Below, in pieces: positions 38,500-47,066 of a stretch of DNA of 64,000 bases. Within the stretch, counting starts at the first letter, position 1; each line of letters begins with the position of its first letter. Source of the DNA: a virus; IMG/VR virus record IMGVR_UViG_3300032116_000125, positions 1 to 64,000 of that record. One strand, given 5' to 3'. The notes below the pieces were generated by a model. The model did not search any database. It saw only the letters and a program-made list of their open reading frames with translations, and was not told the DNA's origin. Position numbers and translations under genes: made by a program.

Positions 38500-39753
38500 A
38501 TGGCGTCACCGGAACATCTGCTTGTCTCCAAAGTCATCCAGACTTCGGACATCGCTACGCCCATCAAGTCGGGCATCAAGCCTGAACACCTCACTGGCAC
38601 ATGGGCCGAGGTGTGGTCATGGATGTCCGAGTTTTACCGTGAGCACGGGGCCGTACCGACGCCTCGGGTGTTCAAGACGCAGTACGCCGATGTTCAGTTG
38701 TACGACGCTGAGGCAGAGACTTTTTCTCGTCTGATTGAGGAAATCTTTCAGGCCCACACACAGCACCGCCTCGTTGAAGTCATCTCGGAAGTCATGCCTC
38801 TCATCAACGAGGGCAAGACCAAAGATGCACTAGAGCACCTGTCGTCGGGCGTGCAGACCGCCTCGGTTGAGGTGTCCCGCATGCGGGACATTGACATCAT
38901 CCAAAACTGGGAGAACCGTGTTGCTCGCTACGAAGAGATGCGGAACACCCCCAATGCTCTTCGTGGTATCCCCACGGGATTCTACGGCCTTGACCGCATC
39001 ACATCCGGGTTGCGCCCCCAGCAGTACATCGTGTTTGTGGGTGAGCCCAAGCGTGGTAAATCGTTGTTCGCTCTCATCATCGCTAACTCCTGCCACATCC
39101 ACGGCAAAGTGCCGATGTTCGTCTCGTTTGAGATGAGCATTGAAGAGCAGGAGGCACGTTACGACGCCATCATCTCCAAGACCCCGTACAACAAGATTCT
39201 CCGGGGTGACTTGAACAAGAACGAGATGGACCGCATCGCCAAGGCGCTTCGGGCCCGGAAGAACATGCAACCCTTCATCTTCAGTGAGGACACCTCGTCG
39301 CTCACAACTATCTCAGCACTCATGGGCAAGGCCAAGGAATACCAACCCGATCTTCTCGTCGTTGACGGCGTGTATTTGATGGACGATGAGGAAGGTGAGC
39401 CCAAGGGTTCCCCGCAAGCGCTGACAAACATCACCCGTGGCCTTAAACGAATGGCCCAGAAGTTAGACATCCCCGTGGTGTCCACGACGCAGGCGCTGTC
39501 GTGGAAGTTAAACAACAAGAAGACTCGCGCCATCACTGCTGACGCCATTGGTTACTCATCGTCTTTCGTGCAGGACGCAGACCTAGTGCTCGGCGTTGAG
39601 CGCAACCCTGACTTGGACGACCAAGCAATTATTCGTGTCGTAGCGGCCCGCACAGCCCCAACTGGCGAAGTACACATCAAGTGGGACTGGGACCACATGG
39701 ACTTCTCGGAGGTGACTGCTGATGGCTACGGTGTCGGAGACGCATTTGACTGA
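38500..39753 (+). CDS. DnaB-like replicative helicase
   Basis: 417 aa from the ATG at 38500, about 10 bases behind AAAGGG; an ATG at 38491 overlaps the upstream stop and has no ribosome site. An N-terminal helical DnaB-type domain (about 20-130) precedes a RecA-type motor: GIPTGFYGLDRITSGLRPQQY, Walker A VGEPKRGKS (about 180-188), FVSFEMSIEEQEARYDA, Walker B LLVVDGVYLMDD (about 285), and VVSTTQALSW (H3/H4). Moves on the lagging strand. It overlaps the primase gene by 32 bases. Confidence 0.9.
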   Translation: MASPEHLLVSKVIQTSDIATPIKSGIKPEHLTGTWAEVWSWMSEFYREHGAVPTPRVFKTQYADVQLYDAEAETFSRLIEEIFQAHTQHRLVEVISEVMPLINEGKTKDALEHLSSGVQTASVEVSRMRDIDIIQNWENRVARYEEMRNTPNALRGIPTGFYGLDRITSGLRPQQYIVFVGEPKRGKSLFALIIANSCHIHGKVPMFVSFEMSIEEQEARYDAIISKTPYNKILRGDLNKNEMDRIAKALRARKNMQPFIFSEDTSSLTTISALMGKAKEYQPDLLVVDGVYLMDDEEGEPKGSPQALTNITRGLKRMAQKLDIPVVSTTQALSWKLNNKKTRAITADAIGYSSSFVQDADLVLGVERNPDLDDQAIIRVVAARTAPTGEVHIKWDWDHMDFSEVTADGYGVGDAFD

Positions 39754-40645
39754 CCTCGCCTCGGTGCTCAAGAGCATCGGCGTAGATGTTCGCCGTGCAG
39801 ATGGTCGTGAGATTTCCGGTAGGTGTCCGGTGCACCGCCGTGTCACGGGGCGTGAGGACGGCTCACCGTCATGGAGCATGAACGCCCAAACCGGTTTGTG
39901 GATTTGCTTCTCGTGCGGGGCCCGAGGCACCCTAAGCATGCTGGTGTCGGAACTAACTGGTGAACCCGACGCCATCATGGCGGTCCATCACTTCTTGATT
40001 GACCGCAACTTGGAGCGCCTTACCACCGGCGTAGAGGTCACCGAGAAGAAGCCAGAGATCGACTGGGTGTCTTTCTCCAAGTTTGTGCTCCCTCCTGAGT
40101 CTGCCTTATCTAAGCGGGGGCTTGATCCTGATCAAGTACTGATGCACGGTGTCCGTTGGGACAACATGAACAAGGCGTGGGTGATCCCCATTGTTAATCA
40201 CTTTGGCGACCTACAGGGCTGGCAGACCAAGGCGCCCGGGTGGGTACGCAACTTCCCAGTGGGTGTCAAAAAGTCGGACAGCCTGTTTGGGATTGAGCGC
40301 TTCATGGGTGGTACCGCAGTACTCGTGGAGTCCCCGTTGGATGTCGTGCGCTTCGCCAGCGTATTTGAGAAGCCTCAGGCGTTGGCCACCTTTGGTGCCG
40401 CCGTCTCGGACAAGCAACTTGCCCTGCTCTCTACAGTGGCTGACCGTGTCGTCATCGCCATGGATAACGACGAAGCAGGCATCCGCTCCAGCAAATCACT
40501 CTTCAACAGGTTGCCCCATTTTCGCCGTGGAACGCTATGGTGGAACTACTCCGGTACCTCTGCCAAAGACATCGGTGACATGACCACCTCAGAGATGGCC
40601 CATGGGCTAGCCTCGGCGTCTCGTGTACTTCCGTGGACCATCTAA
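39722..40645 (+). CDS. DnaG-type primase with CHC2 zinc finger and toprim
   Basis: 307 aa. Zinc-finger residues CPVHRR (about 35) and WICFSCGARG (about 60-69) match CHC2-type. The toprim core is visible in AVLVESPLDVVRFASV (Glu/Asp, about 199-214) and RVVIAMDNDEAGIRSSKSLF (about 241-260; DxD-type metal site). It is shorter than bacterial DnaG, as usual in phages, lacking the C-terminal helicase-binding domain. It would make RNA primers. Confidence 0.92.
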   Translation: MATVSETHLTDLASVLKSIGVDVRRADGREISGRCPVHRRVTGREDGSPSWSMNAQTGLWICFSCGARGTLSMLVSELTGEPDAIMAVHHFLIDRNLERLTTGVEVTEKKPEIDWVSFSKFVLPPESALSKRGLDPDQVLMHGVRWDNMNKAWVIPIVNHFGDLQGWQTKAPGWVRNFPVGVKKSDSLFGIERFMGGTAVLVESPLDVVRFASVFEKPQALATFGAAVSDKQLALLSTVADRVVIAMDNDEAGIRSSKSLFNRLPHFRRGTLWWNYSGTSAKDIGDMTTSEMAHGLASASRVLPWTI

Positions 40646-40663
40646 CTACCAAAGGAGAAACCA

Positions 40664-41098
40664 ATGCCCAAGATCATCAGGCAAAGCCCCGAGCCCACAG
40701 ACAGTGCGTATCTGTCTCGTCTCGTAGATGAATACATCAAGGCCAAGGAGTTCAGTGATGCCGCCGTTAAGCGCACTGAAGAGATGAAGAAAGAACTGTC
40801 CAACATTGTGGACATTGACGGGTACACCGACCACGTTGGCCACAAGTGGATTGAGGTTGGCTCCGGTGTGCAACTCAAGCGTGAGCGCCGGGTCTCCGTC
40901 AATTTGGACCAGTCCGAGGCCCAAGACTGGGCGATTAAGAATGACTTGTGGGATGAAATTTCAATTCCGATCCGTGTGCTTGACGAAGATGCCCTTGCCA
41001 CTGTGGCGGTTGAGCGCCCCGAGTTGCAGGGTGAGATTCAAAGTTTGTACAAAGAGAAGGAAACTTGGGCTTTTAAAGTCGTAGAGCCCAAAAAATAA
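40664..41098 (+). CDS. Conserved-type phage protein: coiled coil plus small beta domain
   Basis: 144 aa behind AAAGGAG. N-terminal coiled coil (about 15-45, YLSRLVDEYIKAKEFSDAAVKRTEEMKKELS), then a compact domain (GHKWIEVGSGVQLKRERRVSVNLDQSEAQDWA) and a C-terminal basic strand. Its layout and pattern resemble the minus-strand protein at 61988-62353. Such proteins in replication regions are often annotated as recombination or nuclease-associated; no safe family assignment. Confidence 0.6.
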   Translation: MPKIIRQSPEPTDSAYLSRLVDEYIKAKEFSDAAVKRTEEMKKELSNIVDIDGYTDHVGHKWIEVGSGVQLKRERRVSVNLDQSEAQDWAIKNDLWDEISIPIRVLDEDALATVAVERPELQGEIQSLYKEKETWAFKVVEPKK

Positions 41099-41137
41099 TA
41101 ACTGCTATCCTTATGGGGAATAAGGAGGTAGTAAGCC

Positions 41138-41317
41138 ATGACTAAGAACGAAGACCGCACACCTCCGGGGAGATGGGAATGTCCGAAATGTGGAACTCTA
41201 GTGGAGACGATGGTTCCGACGATTGGTCCTCCGACCTGTTCCCGCCACACTGGTGGCGCAGTTCGGATGGGCATAACAACCAAGCCTTTTCCGAAGGCAA
41301 AGGAGTCCCTGAGTTAG
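41138..41317 (+). CDS. Zinc-finger-like small protein
   Basis: 59 aa from the ATG at 41138 behind AAGGAGG (41121-41127); no longer frame. A CPKC pair (residues about 15-18) and C-x2-H (CSRH, about 34-37) suggest a zinc ribbon. C-terminal half Pro/Lys-rich. Too short and too diverged to name a family. Confidence 0.65.
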   Translation: MTKNEDRTPPGRWECPKCGTLVETMVPTIGPPTCSRHTGGAVRMGITTKPFPKAKESLS

Positions 41318-41324
41318 TCCTCAC

Positions 41325-41344
41325 AATTGACACTATTGTCAATT
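41325..41344. repeat. Inverted repeat after zinc-ribbon gene
   Basis: AATTGACA-CTAT-TGTCAATT, perfect 8-base arms with a 4-base loop, 8 bases after the stop of the small zinc protein. It contains a TTGACA element, so a promoter, an operator or a weak terminator are all possible. It lies inside the only sizeable uncalled gap of this operon (41318-41494). Confidence 0.6.
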
Positions 41345-41484
41345 TGTTGCGCGTGGTCAGCGTCTGTCCACCGCGTAACCTTGCTTCGGCATTGCTTTCA
41401 GGGGATAACGCCGTTACTCTGGAGGAAAGAGCCCGGCTTACCACTTGGTGCGAGAATCTTTGCGATTATCTTTCAAATAACTAA
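41344..41484 (+). CDS. Possible small ORF in gap (low support)
   Basis: 46 aa from a TTG at 41344. The product includes CPPRNLASALLSGDNAVTLEERARLTTWCENLCDYL, which looks like a real amphipathic protein and has the same sense as the operon. No convincing ribosome site precedes the TTG, and a longer in-frame ATG at 41173 would lie inside the zinc-ribbon gene. The helices and composition are the only support. Confidence 0.35.
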   Translation: MLRVVSVCPPRNLASALLSGDNAVTLEERARLTTWCENLCDYLSNN

Positions 41485-41494
41485 AGTAACTACG

Positions 41495-41923
41495 ATGGCC
41501 CCTGACCCTCTTGATCTACTAGGTGACCTACCTGATTGGCCCGGCTCTCGCCCGCCCAAGAATCGCTCCAAGAGCCCCTCCGTAGCCCTTGACACAACCA
41601 ACGGTGCTCGGTCTAAGATGTACCGAATCAACGGTGCAGACATTGAGATGTTCACCATCGGTGAAGCCGCCCGAGCACTCGGACGGACTGCCAGCACATT
41701 ACGAATGTGGGAGAACCAAGGGTGGATACCCCGAGCAACATACAGATCGCCAGCGCCACGGAAGAGTCAACTTCCGGGGAAAGTCCCCAAGGGGAGGCGC
41801 CTCTACAGCAGGGCACAGGTAGACTTTCTGAAAGACTGTATCGTGCGCTTCAACTTGGACGACAAAAACTCCAAGCACTGGGAACAGTTCAAGACCTACG
41901 CCATAACCCATTGGCCAAAATAG
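41495..41923 (+). CDS. MerR-like DNA-binding protein
   Basis: 142 aa from the ATG at 41495; the frame is open upstream to 41327 but has no plausible start there. Residues about 48-105 contain a MerR-type winged helix: MFTIGEAARALGRTASTLRMWENQGWIP ... GRRLYSRAQVDFLKDCI. Both the N-terminal helix-turn-helix and the recognition wing with R-x-Y-s are seen, while the usual C-terminal effector domain is missing. In phages such proteins serve as excisionases or regulators. Confidence 0.8.
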   Translation: MAPDPLDLLGDLPDWPGSRPPKNRSKSPSVALDTTNGARSKMYRINGADIEMFTIGEAARALGRTASTLRMWENQGWIPRATYRSPAPRKSQLPGKVPKGRRLYSRAQVDFLKDCIVRFNLDDKNSKHWEQFKTYAITHWPK

Positions 41924-41928
41924 ACTCC

Positions 41929-41944
41929 GAGCACCCCGGTGCTC
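41929..41944. terminator. Short GC hairpin between MerR-like and SSB genes
   Basis: GAGCACC-CC-GGTGCTC, a 7-bp perfect stem, six bases after the MerR-like stop codon. The downstream leader is a long AC-rich tract (41945-41980) without a U-tract, so its terminator role is weak; it may instead separate two translation units. Confidence 0.45.
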
Positions 41945-41993
41945 ACGAGTAACACACAAACACAAACACAACACACACGAGAAAGACAGAAAC

Positions 41994-42725
41994 ATGCCCA
42001 GATACGACGATGACGACGACTTTGAGAAAGACGAGCAGGAGTATGAAGCCCCTCGCCGTCTGCGGGTCATTGAAGATGATGAAGATGACGCCCCCGTCCG
42101 TAAGGCCAGCGCACCCAGCAAGGCCGAGCCTGCCCCCCGCCGAGTGATTCGTGGCGGTTGGGAAGGCGTGAAGCAGTTGAAGTCCGATGTCTCGGACTCC
42201 TCCTATGCTCAGCGTCTCAAGGTTTCGGAAGAGCCGATCATCGTGAAGTTCCTTGAAGCGGCCCCGTATGCGGCCTACCGCCAGCACTGGGTGGAGCGCA
42301 CCGGTCAGAAGTCGTTCACCTGCATCGGCAACATTGACCCCAACGGTTGCCCGTTGTGCGACTCGGGTAACCGCCCCAGCAACAAGTTTGCGTTTAACGT
42401 GGTCTTGTTGGCCCCGGGCGAGGAGCCGGTGCTCCGCTCGTACGAGGTTGGTTCCCGCGCCATTGACCAGTTGAAGAACTTCAATGACGACCCCCGTCAG
42501 GGACCGCTCCCGAAGCACTACTGGGCGATCAGTCGCTCGGGCAAGGGTGCCACGACCGCAACCAACCATCAGTTGGTCAAGGCCCGTGACCTTGAGGAGG
42601 AGTGGGGAGTCACGGAACTCTCGGAGAGTGACCTCAACCACTTCCTGAAGTCGGCTTACACCGATGAGATTGTCCCGATTCCCACTCGGTCGTCGCTCCT
42701 TGCCATCTGCGCTGAAGACGAGTGA
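41994..42725 (+). CDS. Single-stranded DNA-binding protein-like, zinc containing
   Basis: 243 aa. The N-terminal about 50 residues are acidic or charged. The core (about 60-215) has RRVIRGGWEGVKQL, then FLEAAPYAAYRQHWVERTGQKSFTCI, and NGCPLCDSGNRP with an apparent zinc knuckle, the pattern of gp32-type SSB proteins in actinophages. It lies between MerR-like and polymerase genes. It would coat ssDNA and recruit replication and RecA proteins. The C-terminal tail is acidic, as in SSBs (ICAEDE). Confidence 0.78.
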   Translation: MPRYDDDDDFEKDEQEYEAPRRLRVIEDDEDDAPVRKASAPSKAEPAPRRVIRGGWEGVKQLKSDVSDSSYAQRLKVSEEPIIVKFLEAAPYAAYRQHWVERTGQKSFTCIGNIDPNGCPLCDSGNRPSNKFAFNVVLLAPGEEPVLRSYEVGSRAIDQLKNFNDDPRQGPLPKHYWAISRSGKGATTATNHQLVKARDLEEEWGVTELSESDLNHFLKSAYTDEIVPIPTRSSLLAICAEDE

Positions 42726-42772
42726 CCGTGTCGGGGTCAACACCCGAACAAGACCCGAGAGGGAGGGGCTTT

Positions 42773-44836
42773 ATGGCCCCTCCCTCAGTGGTTTCTACGG
42801 TAGAAGAACTGCACCAAATCGTTAAAGTCATCCAAGAAATCGGGGCATTTGCCTTTGATGTGGAGACACGGGGAGTCGTTGAGCGCCATAACGACGCCAT
42901 GGAGGCATTCAACACGGAGTTGAAGTCTCACCTGTCCAACATGGTCTCTAAGTCGCCGTCCGTGCGGGAGGCCACTCGTGAGCGCCTGATGCAGAAGTGG
43001 CGGGAGACTCTCGCTCTTGACCCCCTGCGTAACGAGGTCTTTTGGATTGGCATCGCCACAGACGGACATTCTTGGGCTATTCCCATGGGCCATTCCCATG
43101 GCGAGATGCTCACGCCCGAGGAGGTGGGGGACGGCTCCACCACGCCACCGCCCGGGTATCGCAAACTTCTTAAAGACGGAACTGAGTCGGAGGCCAAGGC
43201 GCGTTATCGCATACCCGCAACCTTCCTGCCACCCCCTCCGCAGTTACAAAGGTCTGAGGTATTCACAACCTTAGAGTGCCTTTTCTGTGATCCGAACATC
43301 GTCAAGGTGGGTCACAACGTCAAGTTTGACTCCCGTTCTATCCGTAAGTACTTAGCGCAGGACCTCCCAATGGAGGGCTTCATGGACACGATGGTCATGC
43401 AACATATCGTGAACGAGAACCTCCGTGGGTACGGTTTGACTGACCTAATCGCCCATAACTACGCCGGTCACAATGCCTACTACCGTGACGGCAAACTCGG
43501 CAAGATTATTGACCATGTGCCTTTCTCCAAGGCCGCTCGGTATGTACACCTTGACGTTCGTTGGACATGGTCGCTGTACCGCCGTCTGTGGGTGAAGATC
43601 AAAAACCGCCAAGGGTTACGCAACGCTCTAGAGCAAGACATGCTGGTTCTCCGGGTCCTGATGGACATGGAAGACGAAGGCATCCCGGTTACCAAGAGCG
43701 CCATGGTGGTACTCGGGCGTGAGTTGGACAACAAGATGCGGGACCTGCTCCTCCAGATGAGCAAGTACACCCCTCCGGGGTTTAACCCCGACAGCAATAA
43801 GAGTAAGCAAGAGTTTCTCTTTAAGAAAAAGTCTGCGGGCGGGCTTGGGTTGAAGTCCCACAAAAAGACCAACAAGGGCGCTGATTCAGTTGATGAGGAG
43901 GCCCTGCGCTACTTGGAAAATGCCCACCCGCTGATTCCCATGCTCTTGGAGTGGCAGGAGTTAAAGAAGGTCAAGTCAACGTACGTTGATGGGCTTCTTT
44001 TGAAACTGGTGAATAACAGTCTCCACCCGTCATTCCATTTGCACAGGACCGCCACGGGGCGCTTGTCCTCCAGTAGCCCCAACCTTCAGAACATCCCCCG
44101 TGACTCCACCATCCGGAGCCTTTTTGTCGCGCCCCCCAAGCACACACTCTTGGTGGCTGACTATGATCAGATTGAACTCCGTGTCATGTGCATGTTCTCC
44201 AAAGATAAGAACATGAGTAAGTTCTTCCTTCAGGAGCAGGACATTCACGCTGGAGCGGCGGCGCTGGTGCTCGGTAAGAAGCCTGACGAAGTAACCGCTG
44301 AGGAACGCCAGTTAGGCAAGGGTGTTAACTTCTTGACCGCCTATGGTGGTGGTGCTCAGAAACTTGCAAGAACAACTGGTATTACTGAGCAACGTGCCAG
44401 AGAAGTCATTAATAACTACTACAAACAATTTAGCGGTATTTCTGCGTGGAAAGCCACCGAGATAATAAAGGCACGACAGCGTGGGTATGTGACCACGCTA
44501 TCCGGTAGGCGACGCCGACTCCCTGAGTTGAGCAGTACAGACGAGTCACTGCGGGCGCGAGCCGAGCGCCAAGCGATTAACGCTATTGTCCAAGGTTCAG
44601 CGGCTGACATCTGTAAGATTGCTATGATTGATGTTCATGAAGCGCTAAAACCTTTTAACGCTAAAATCCTAGTTCAGGTCCACGACGAGTTAGTAGTCGC
44701 GGTTCCTGATCACTGCGTGGATGAAGCACAACAAGTAATGGTGGACGCCATGGGTCACGGGCGGGTCATTGAAGGAATACCACTCAAAGTGTCCTGCCAC
44801 TCAGCAAACTCATGGTCGGAGGCCAAAGGCAAATGA
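42773..44836 (+). CDS. polA: DNA polymerase I family A
   Basis: 687 aa from the ATG at 42773, behind GAGGGAGGGG; an upstream GTG at 42722 overlaps the SSB stop but lacks a good ribosome site. Exonuclease: AFAFDVETRG (ExoI, about 23-32), VGHNVKFDSRSI (ExoII) and a later ExoIII with LDVRWTWSLYRRL. Polymerase motifs: A LLVADYDQIELR (about 459), B ERQLGKGVNFLTAYGG (about 512, with Arg, Lys, Phe, Tyr at O-helix positions), C LVQVHDELVV (about 635). No 5'-nuclease domain. It is the probable replicative polymerase. Confidence 0.95.
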   Translation: MAPPSVVSTVEELHQIVKVIQEIGAFAFDVETRGVVERHNDAMEAFNTELKSHLSNMVSKSPSVREATRERLMQKWRETLALDPLRNEVFWIGIATDGHSWAIPMGHSHGEMLTPEEVGDGSTTPPPGYRKLLKDGTESEAKARYRIPATFLPPPPQLQRSEVFTTLECLFCDPNIVKVGHNVKFDSRSIRKYLAQDLPMEGFMDTMVMQHIVNENLRGYGLTDLIAHNYAGHNAYYRDGKLGKIIDHVPFSKAARYVHLDVRWTWSLYRRLWVKIKNRQGLRNALEQDMLVLRVLMDMEDEGIPVTKSAMVVLGRELDNKMRDLLLQMSKYTPPGFNPDSNKSKQEFLFKKKSAGGLGLKSHKKTNKGADSVDEEALRYLENAHPLIPMLLEWQELKKVKSTYVDGLLLKLVNNSLHPSFHLHRTATGRLSSSSPNLQNIPRDSTIRSLFVAPPKHTLLVADYDQIELRVMCMFSKDKNMSKFFLQEQDIHAGAAALVLGKKPDEVTAEERQLGKGVNFLTAYGGGAQKLARTTGITEQRAREVINNYYKQFSGISAWKATEIIKARQRGYVTTLSGRRRRLPELSSTDESLRARAERQAINAIVQGSAADICKIAMIDVHEALKPFNAKILVQVHDELVVAVPDHCVDEAQQVMVDAMGHGRVIEGIPLKVSCHSANSWSEAKGK

Positions 44837-45339
44837 ATGACGACGACGATCTCTCCCCGCTCAACCAGCGCACATTCCTACTTACCCTATCCCCGGCTGA
44901 CGGTCAGAGCATCGCAGAACTTGCAGGCTTCTCACCCCCCTCAGAAGAGGTCATGGAGCAGGAAACTGGCGATGTCCTCGGTAAGTGGATTCGCCTCCAA
45001 CGCACCGGTATTCTAGAGGACATAGAGGAGTCTGCTAGGTGGTTGTCATCAATCATAAAGTCGCAGAATAAACTTGAAGATGACGAAACTGACGTTTCGG
45101 TCGCCCTCTTTACGTCGTTTGGCGTCTCCCTTCTCGCCATGCTTATAGACAGCGACAAGATAGAAGTAAACAAGGACATAGAGTTTGAGGAAGAACTGCC
45201 GCTGTTCATTCAGCAGGGACCTTTGTCCCGGCTCATCCACATCATCAACCTTCTTTCAGTCCCCGGCGCCATGGCAGAGTGGGATATAGAGTTCATGGAA
45301 GACGACGATGATGACTGGGAGGATTACGACGATGAATGA
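44833..45339 (+). CDS. Hypothetical acidic protein
   Basis: 168 aa from the ATG at 44833, ATGA-coupled to polA. Helical, with Asp/Glu-rich ends (MNDDDDLSPLNQRTF and EDDDDDWEDYDDE). The middle includes hydrophobic helices (VSVALFTSFGVSLLAMLID; LSRLIHIINLLSVPGAM). No family recognised. It could be a DNA-mimic-like or accessory factor, but that is speculative. Confidence 0.6.
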   Translation: MNDDDDLSPLNQRTFLLTLSPADGQSIAELAGFSPPSEEVMEQETGDVLGKWIRLQRTGILEDIEESARWLSSIIKSQNKLEDDETDVSVALFTSFGVSLLAMLIDSDKIEVNKDIEFEEELPLFIQQGPLSRLIHIINLLSVPGAMAEWDIEFMEDDDDDWEDYDDE

Positions 45340-45703
45340 CTGGTGGTCAAGGAAACTGAGCAATCAGCCTTCCCCTCCACGGACACCGCCGTCCACAATG
45401 CCGTCCCGCCCCGGGGCAATCCAGTTTCCTGCCGTAGCCCAGCCTGTTCATCAGGTAACCCCACAGGAGGCCCCGCACATAACCCCGGACGGTGAAATCC
45501 GTATGGGAGATGCCATCCGTTCATGGAAAGGTGGGGAGGCGGCTCGCAAAGAGACGCAGAGTTGCCCGGAGTGCGGAGGCAATTTCGTGTTCAGTCGCGC
45601 TAAAGGCACCACGGTAAACGGTTACCCACCCGCACCTCGTTGCTATTCGTGCGGTTGGAACGGTAAATACATGCAAGCAGACCAAGCCTCTTGGGCTGTC
45701 TGA
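45332..45703 (+). CDS. Zinc-ribbon protein with disordered N-terminus
   Basis: 123 aa, starting at ATG 45332 inside the previous gene's acidic tail. The N-terminal about 50 residues are Pro/Ser-rich and disordered. C-terminal zinc ribbon: SCPECGGNFVFSR and PRCYSCGWNGKYM (two CxxC pairs, about 83-117). Such small zinc ribbons in replication operons often contact DNA; function unknown. Confidence 0.65.
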   Translation: MNDWWSRKLSNQPSPPRTPPSTMPSRPGAIQFPAVAQPVHQVTPQEAPHITPDGEIRMGDAIRSWKGGEAARKETQSCPECGGNFVFSRAKGTTVNGYPPAPRCYSCGWNGKYMQADQASWAV

Positions 45704-45723
45704 CACACAATAAGGAGCACAAC

Positions 45724-46731
45724 ATGAGCGAGAGCATCGAGACTATCTTTGCCCAATTGAACAAGAAGTTTGGTGAGGGCACGGTTATCCGTGGCTCGGA
45801 GATGCACCAAGAACTTCCCCGCATTACGACTGGGGTGCTGGCGTTTGACCTAATGCTCGGCGGTGGTTGGCCGGTTAACCAGTGGTCTGAGATCATCGGA
45901 GACGAGTCCTCGGGTAAAACTGCCATTGCTTTTAAGACAATCGCCGCCAACCAAGCCTTAGACCCAGACTGGGTGGTGCTCTGGATCGCCGCCGAGGAGT
46001 TTGTTCCGGAATACGCCCAAGCCATTGGCGTGGACTTGGACCGTATTTGGATTGTTGAAACCAACGTGATGGAGCATGCATACGACCTGATCGTCAAGTC
46101 ACTGGAGAACCGAGCGGTTGACTGCATCGTTGTGGACTCCCTCCCAGCCCTTGTCCCGGGTGACGAGGCAGAGAAACTGATGGAGGAGTTCACGGTGGGC
46201 CTCGGCGCCCGACTCACCGGCAAGTTCTTCCGCAAGTCAGGTAAGGCGCAGAAGCGGTCGCTCATCGGGGATGACCGTGGCTGTACCGGCCTCATCATCA
46301 ACCAGTGGCGGGAAAAGATTGGAGTCATGTACGGGGATAACCGCACCACCCCCGGTGGTAAGGCTAAGAACTTCCATTACTTCACCCGTGTTGAGGTGAA
46401 GCGTGACGAGTGGATCAAGGTTAAGGACGAGGCGATTGGTCAGACCATCCGTGGGCGCACCATGAAGAACAAGACCTACCGCCCCCAGCAGACCGCACAG
46501 GTTGACTTCTACTTTGCTGACGGTAACGGCTTCACCCTTGGGGACTTTGACACCATTAAGGACATCGTCAACATTGGTATCTCCATCAATGCGATCACCC
46601 GTGCGGGTGCCTTCTACACGTTTGACGGCCAGAAGTGGCAGGGCAAGGAGGCACTCCTGCTTGGCGTCCGTGAGGACGTTGACTTGCAGAAGAAACTCGC
46701 TGACATCGCCCGAAAGCACTTTGGTTCATGA
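45724..46731 (+). CDS. RecA-like recombinase
   Basis: 335 aa from ATG 45724 (AAGGAGCACAAC ahead). Residues about 1-40 resemble RecA N-terminal (IETIFAQLNKKFGEGTVIRGSE), then VLAFDLMLGGGWPVNQWSEIIG, Walker A GDESSGKTAIA (about 59), Walker B IVVDSLPALVPGDE (about 136), L1/L2-like segments, and GCTGLIINQWREKIGVMYGDN. It is a filament-forming strand-exchange protein used in phage recombination repair. Phage-type UvsX vs RecA: the VVDSLPAL/GDE motifs are RecA-like. Confidence 0.92.
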   Translation: MSESIETIFAQLNKKFGEGTVIRGSEMHQELPRITTGVLAFDLMLGGGWPVNQWSEIIGDESSGKTAIAFKTIAANQALDPDWVVLWIAAEEFVPEYAQAIGVDLDRIWIVETNVMEHAYDLIVKSLENRAVDCIVVDSLPALVPGDEAEKLMEEFTVGLGARLTGKFFRKSGKAQKRSLIGDDRGCTGLIINQWREKIGVMYGDNRTTPGGKAKNFHYFTRVEVKRDEWIKVKDEAIGQTIRGRTMKNKTYRPQQTAQVDFYFADGNGFTLGDFDTIKDIVNIGISINAITRAGAFYTFDGQKWQGKEALLLGVREDVDLQKKLADIARKHFGS

Positions 46732-47066
46732 TCATCGGCTCCGATGGGGAGAACACACGCCGGGCTATCAATAAGAAGTCACGGAAGCAGGAGGAACGCA
46801 CCGCCAAGGCATACCGCGGTAGCCGTAACGCCGGAAGTGGTTCTGGCTGGCTACGCAAAAATGACGTTCGTTCTGAGCACTTTCTTATTGAAAATAAGTT
46901 CACGGATAACACTAAGTCGTACTCCATCAAGTTCACAGACCTGCGGGATTTGGAGGCGGTGGCGATTCGTGAGGACCGCATTCCGGTATTGCAGTTTGAC
47001 TTGGGCGGTAAACGCTACGTCATCTTGACTGAGGACGACTTCTTGGAGATGACCCATGGGGAATAA
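46728..47066 (+). CDS. Holliday-junction-resolvase-like small nuclease
   Basis: 112 aa, ATGA-coupled to recA. After an N-terminal basic helix (RAINKKSRKQEERTAKAYRG), a PD-(D/E)XK-type site reads GSGSGWLRKNDVRSEHFLIENKFT (about 38-62; Asp then Glu-x-Lys). A beta hairpin IPVLQFDLGGKRYVILTEDDF closes it. Size, coupling to RecA and this site fit a resolvase-type endonuclease; the specific substrate is not deducible. Confidence 0.72.
   Translation: MIIGSDGENTRRAINKKSRKQEERTAKAYRGSRNAGSGSGWLRKNDVRSEHFLIENKFTDNTKSYSIKFTDLRDLEAVAIREDRIPVLQFDLGGKRYVILTEDDFLEMTHGE

Noticed and set aside
41173-41484. 103-aa frame from ATG 41173 overlapping the zinc-ribbon gene
   Set aside because: It would overlap a well-supported gene by 145 bases; only its C-terminal part (from 41344) looks protein-like, and this is listed at low confidence instead.
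41495-41923. Excisionase of a lysogeny module
   Set aside because: No integrase, attachment site or repressor was found in the window, so the MerR-like protein cannot be assigned to excision.
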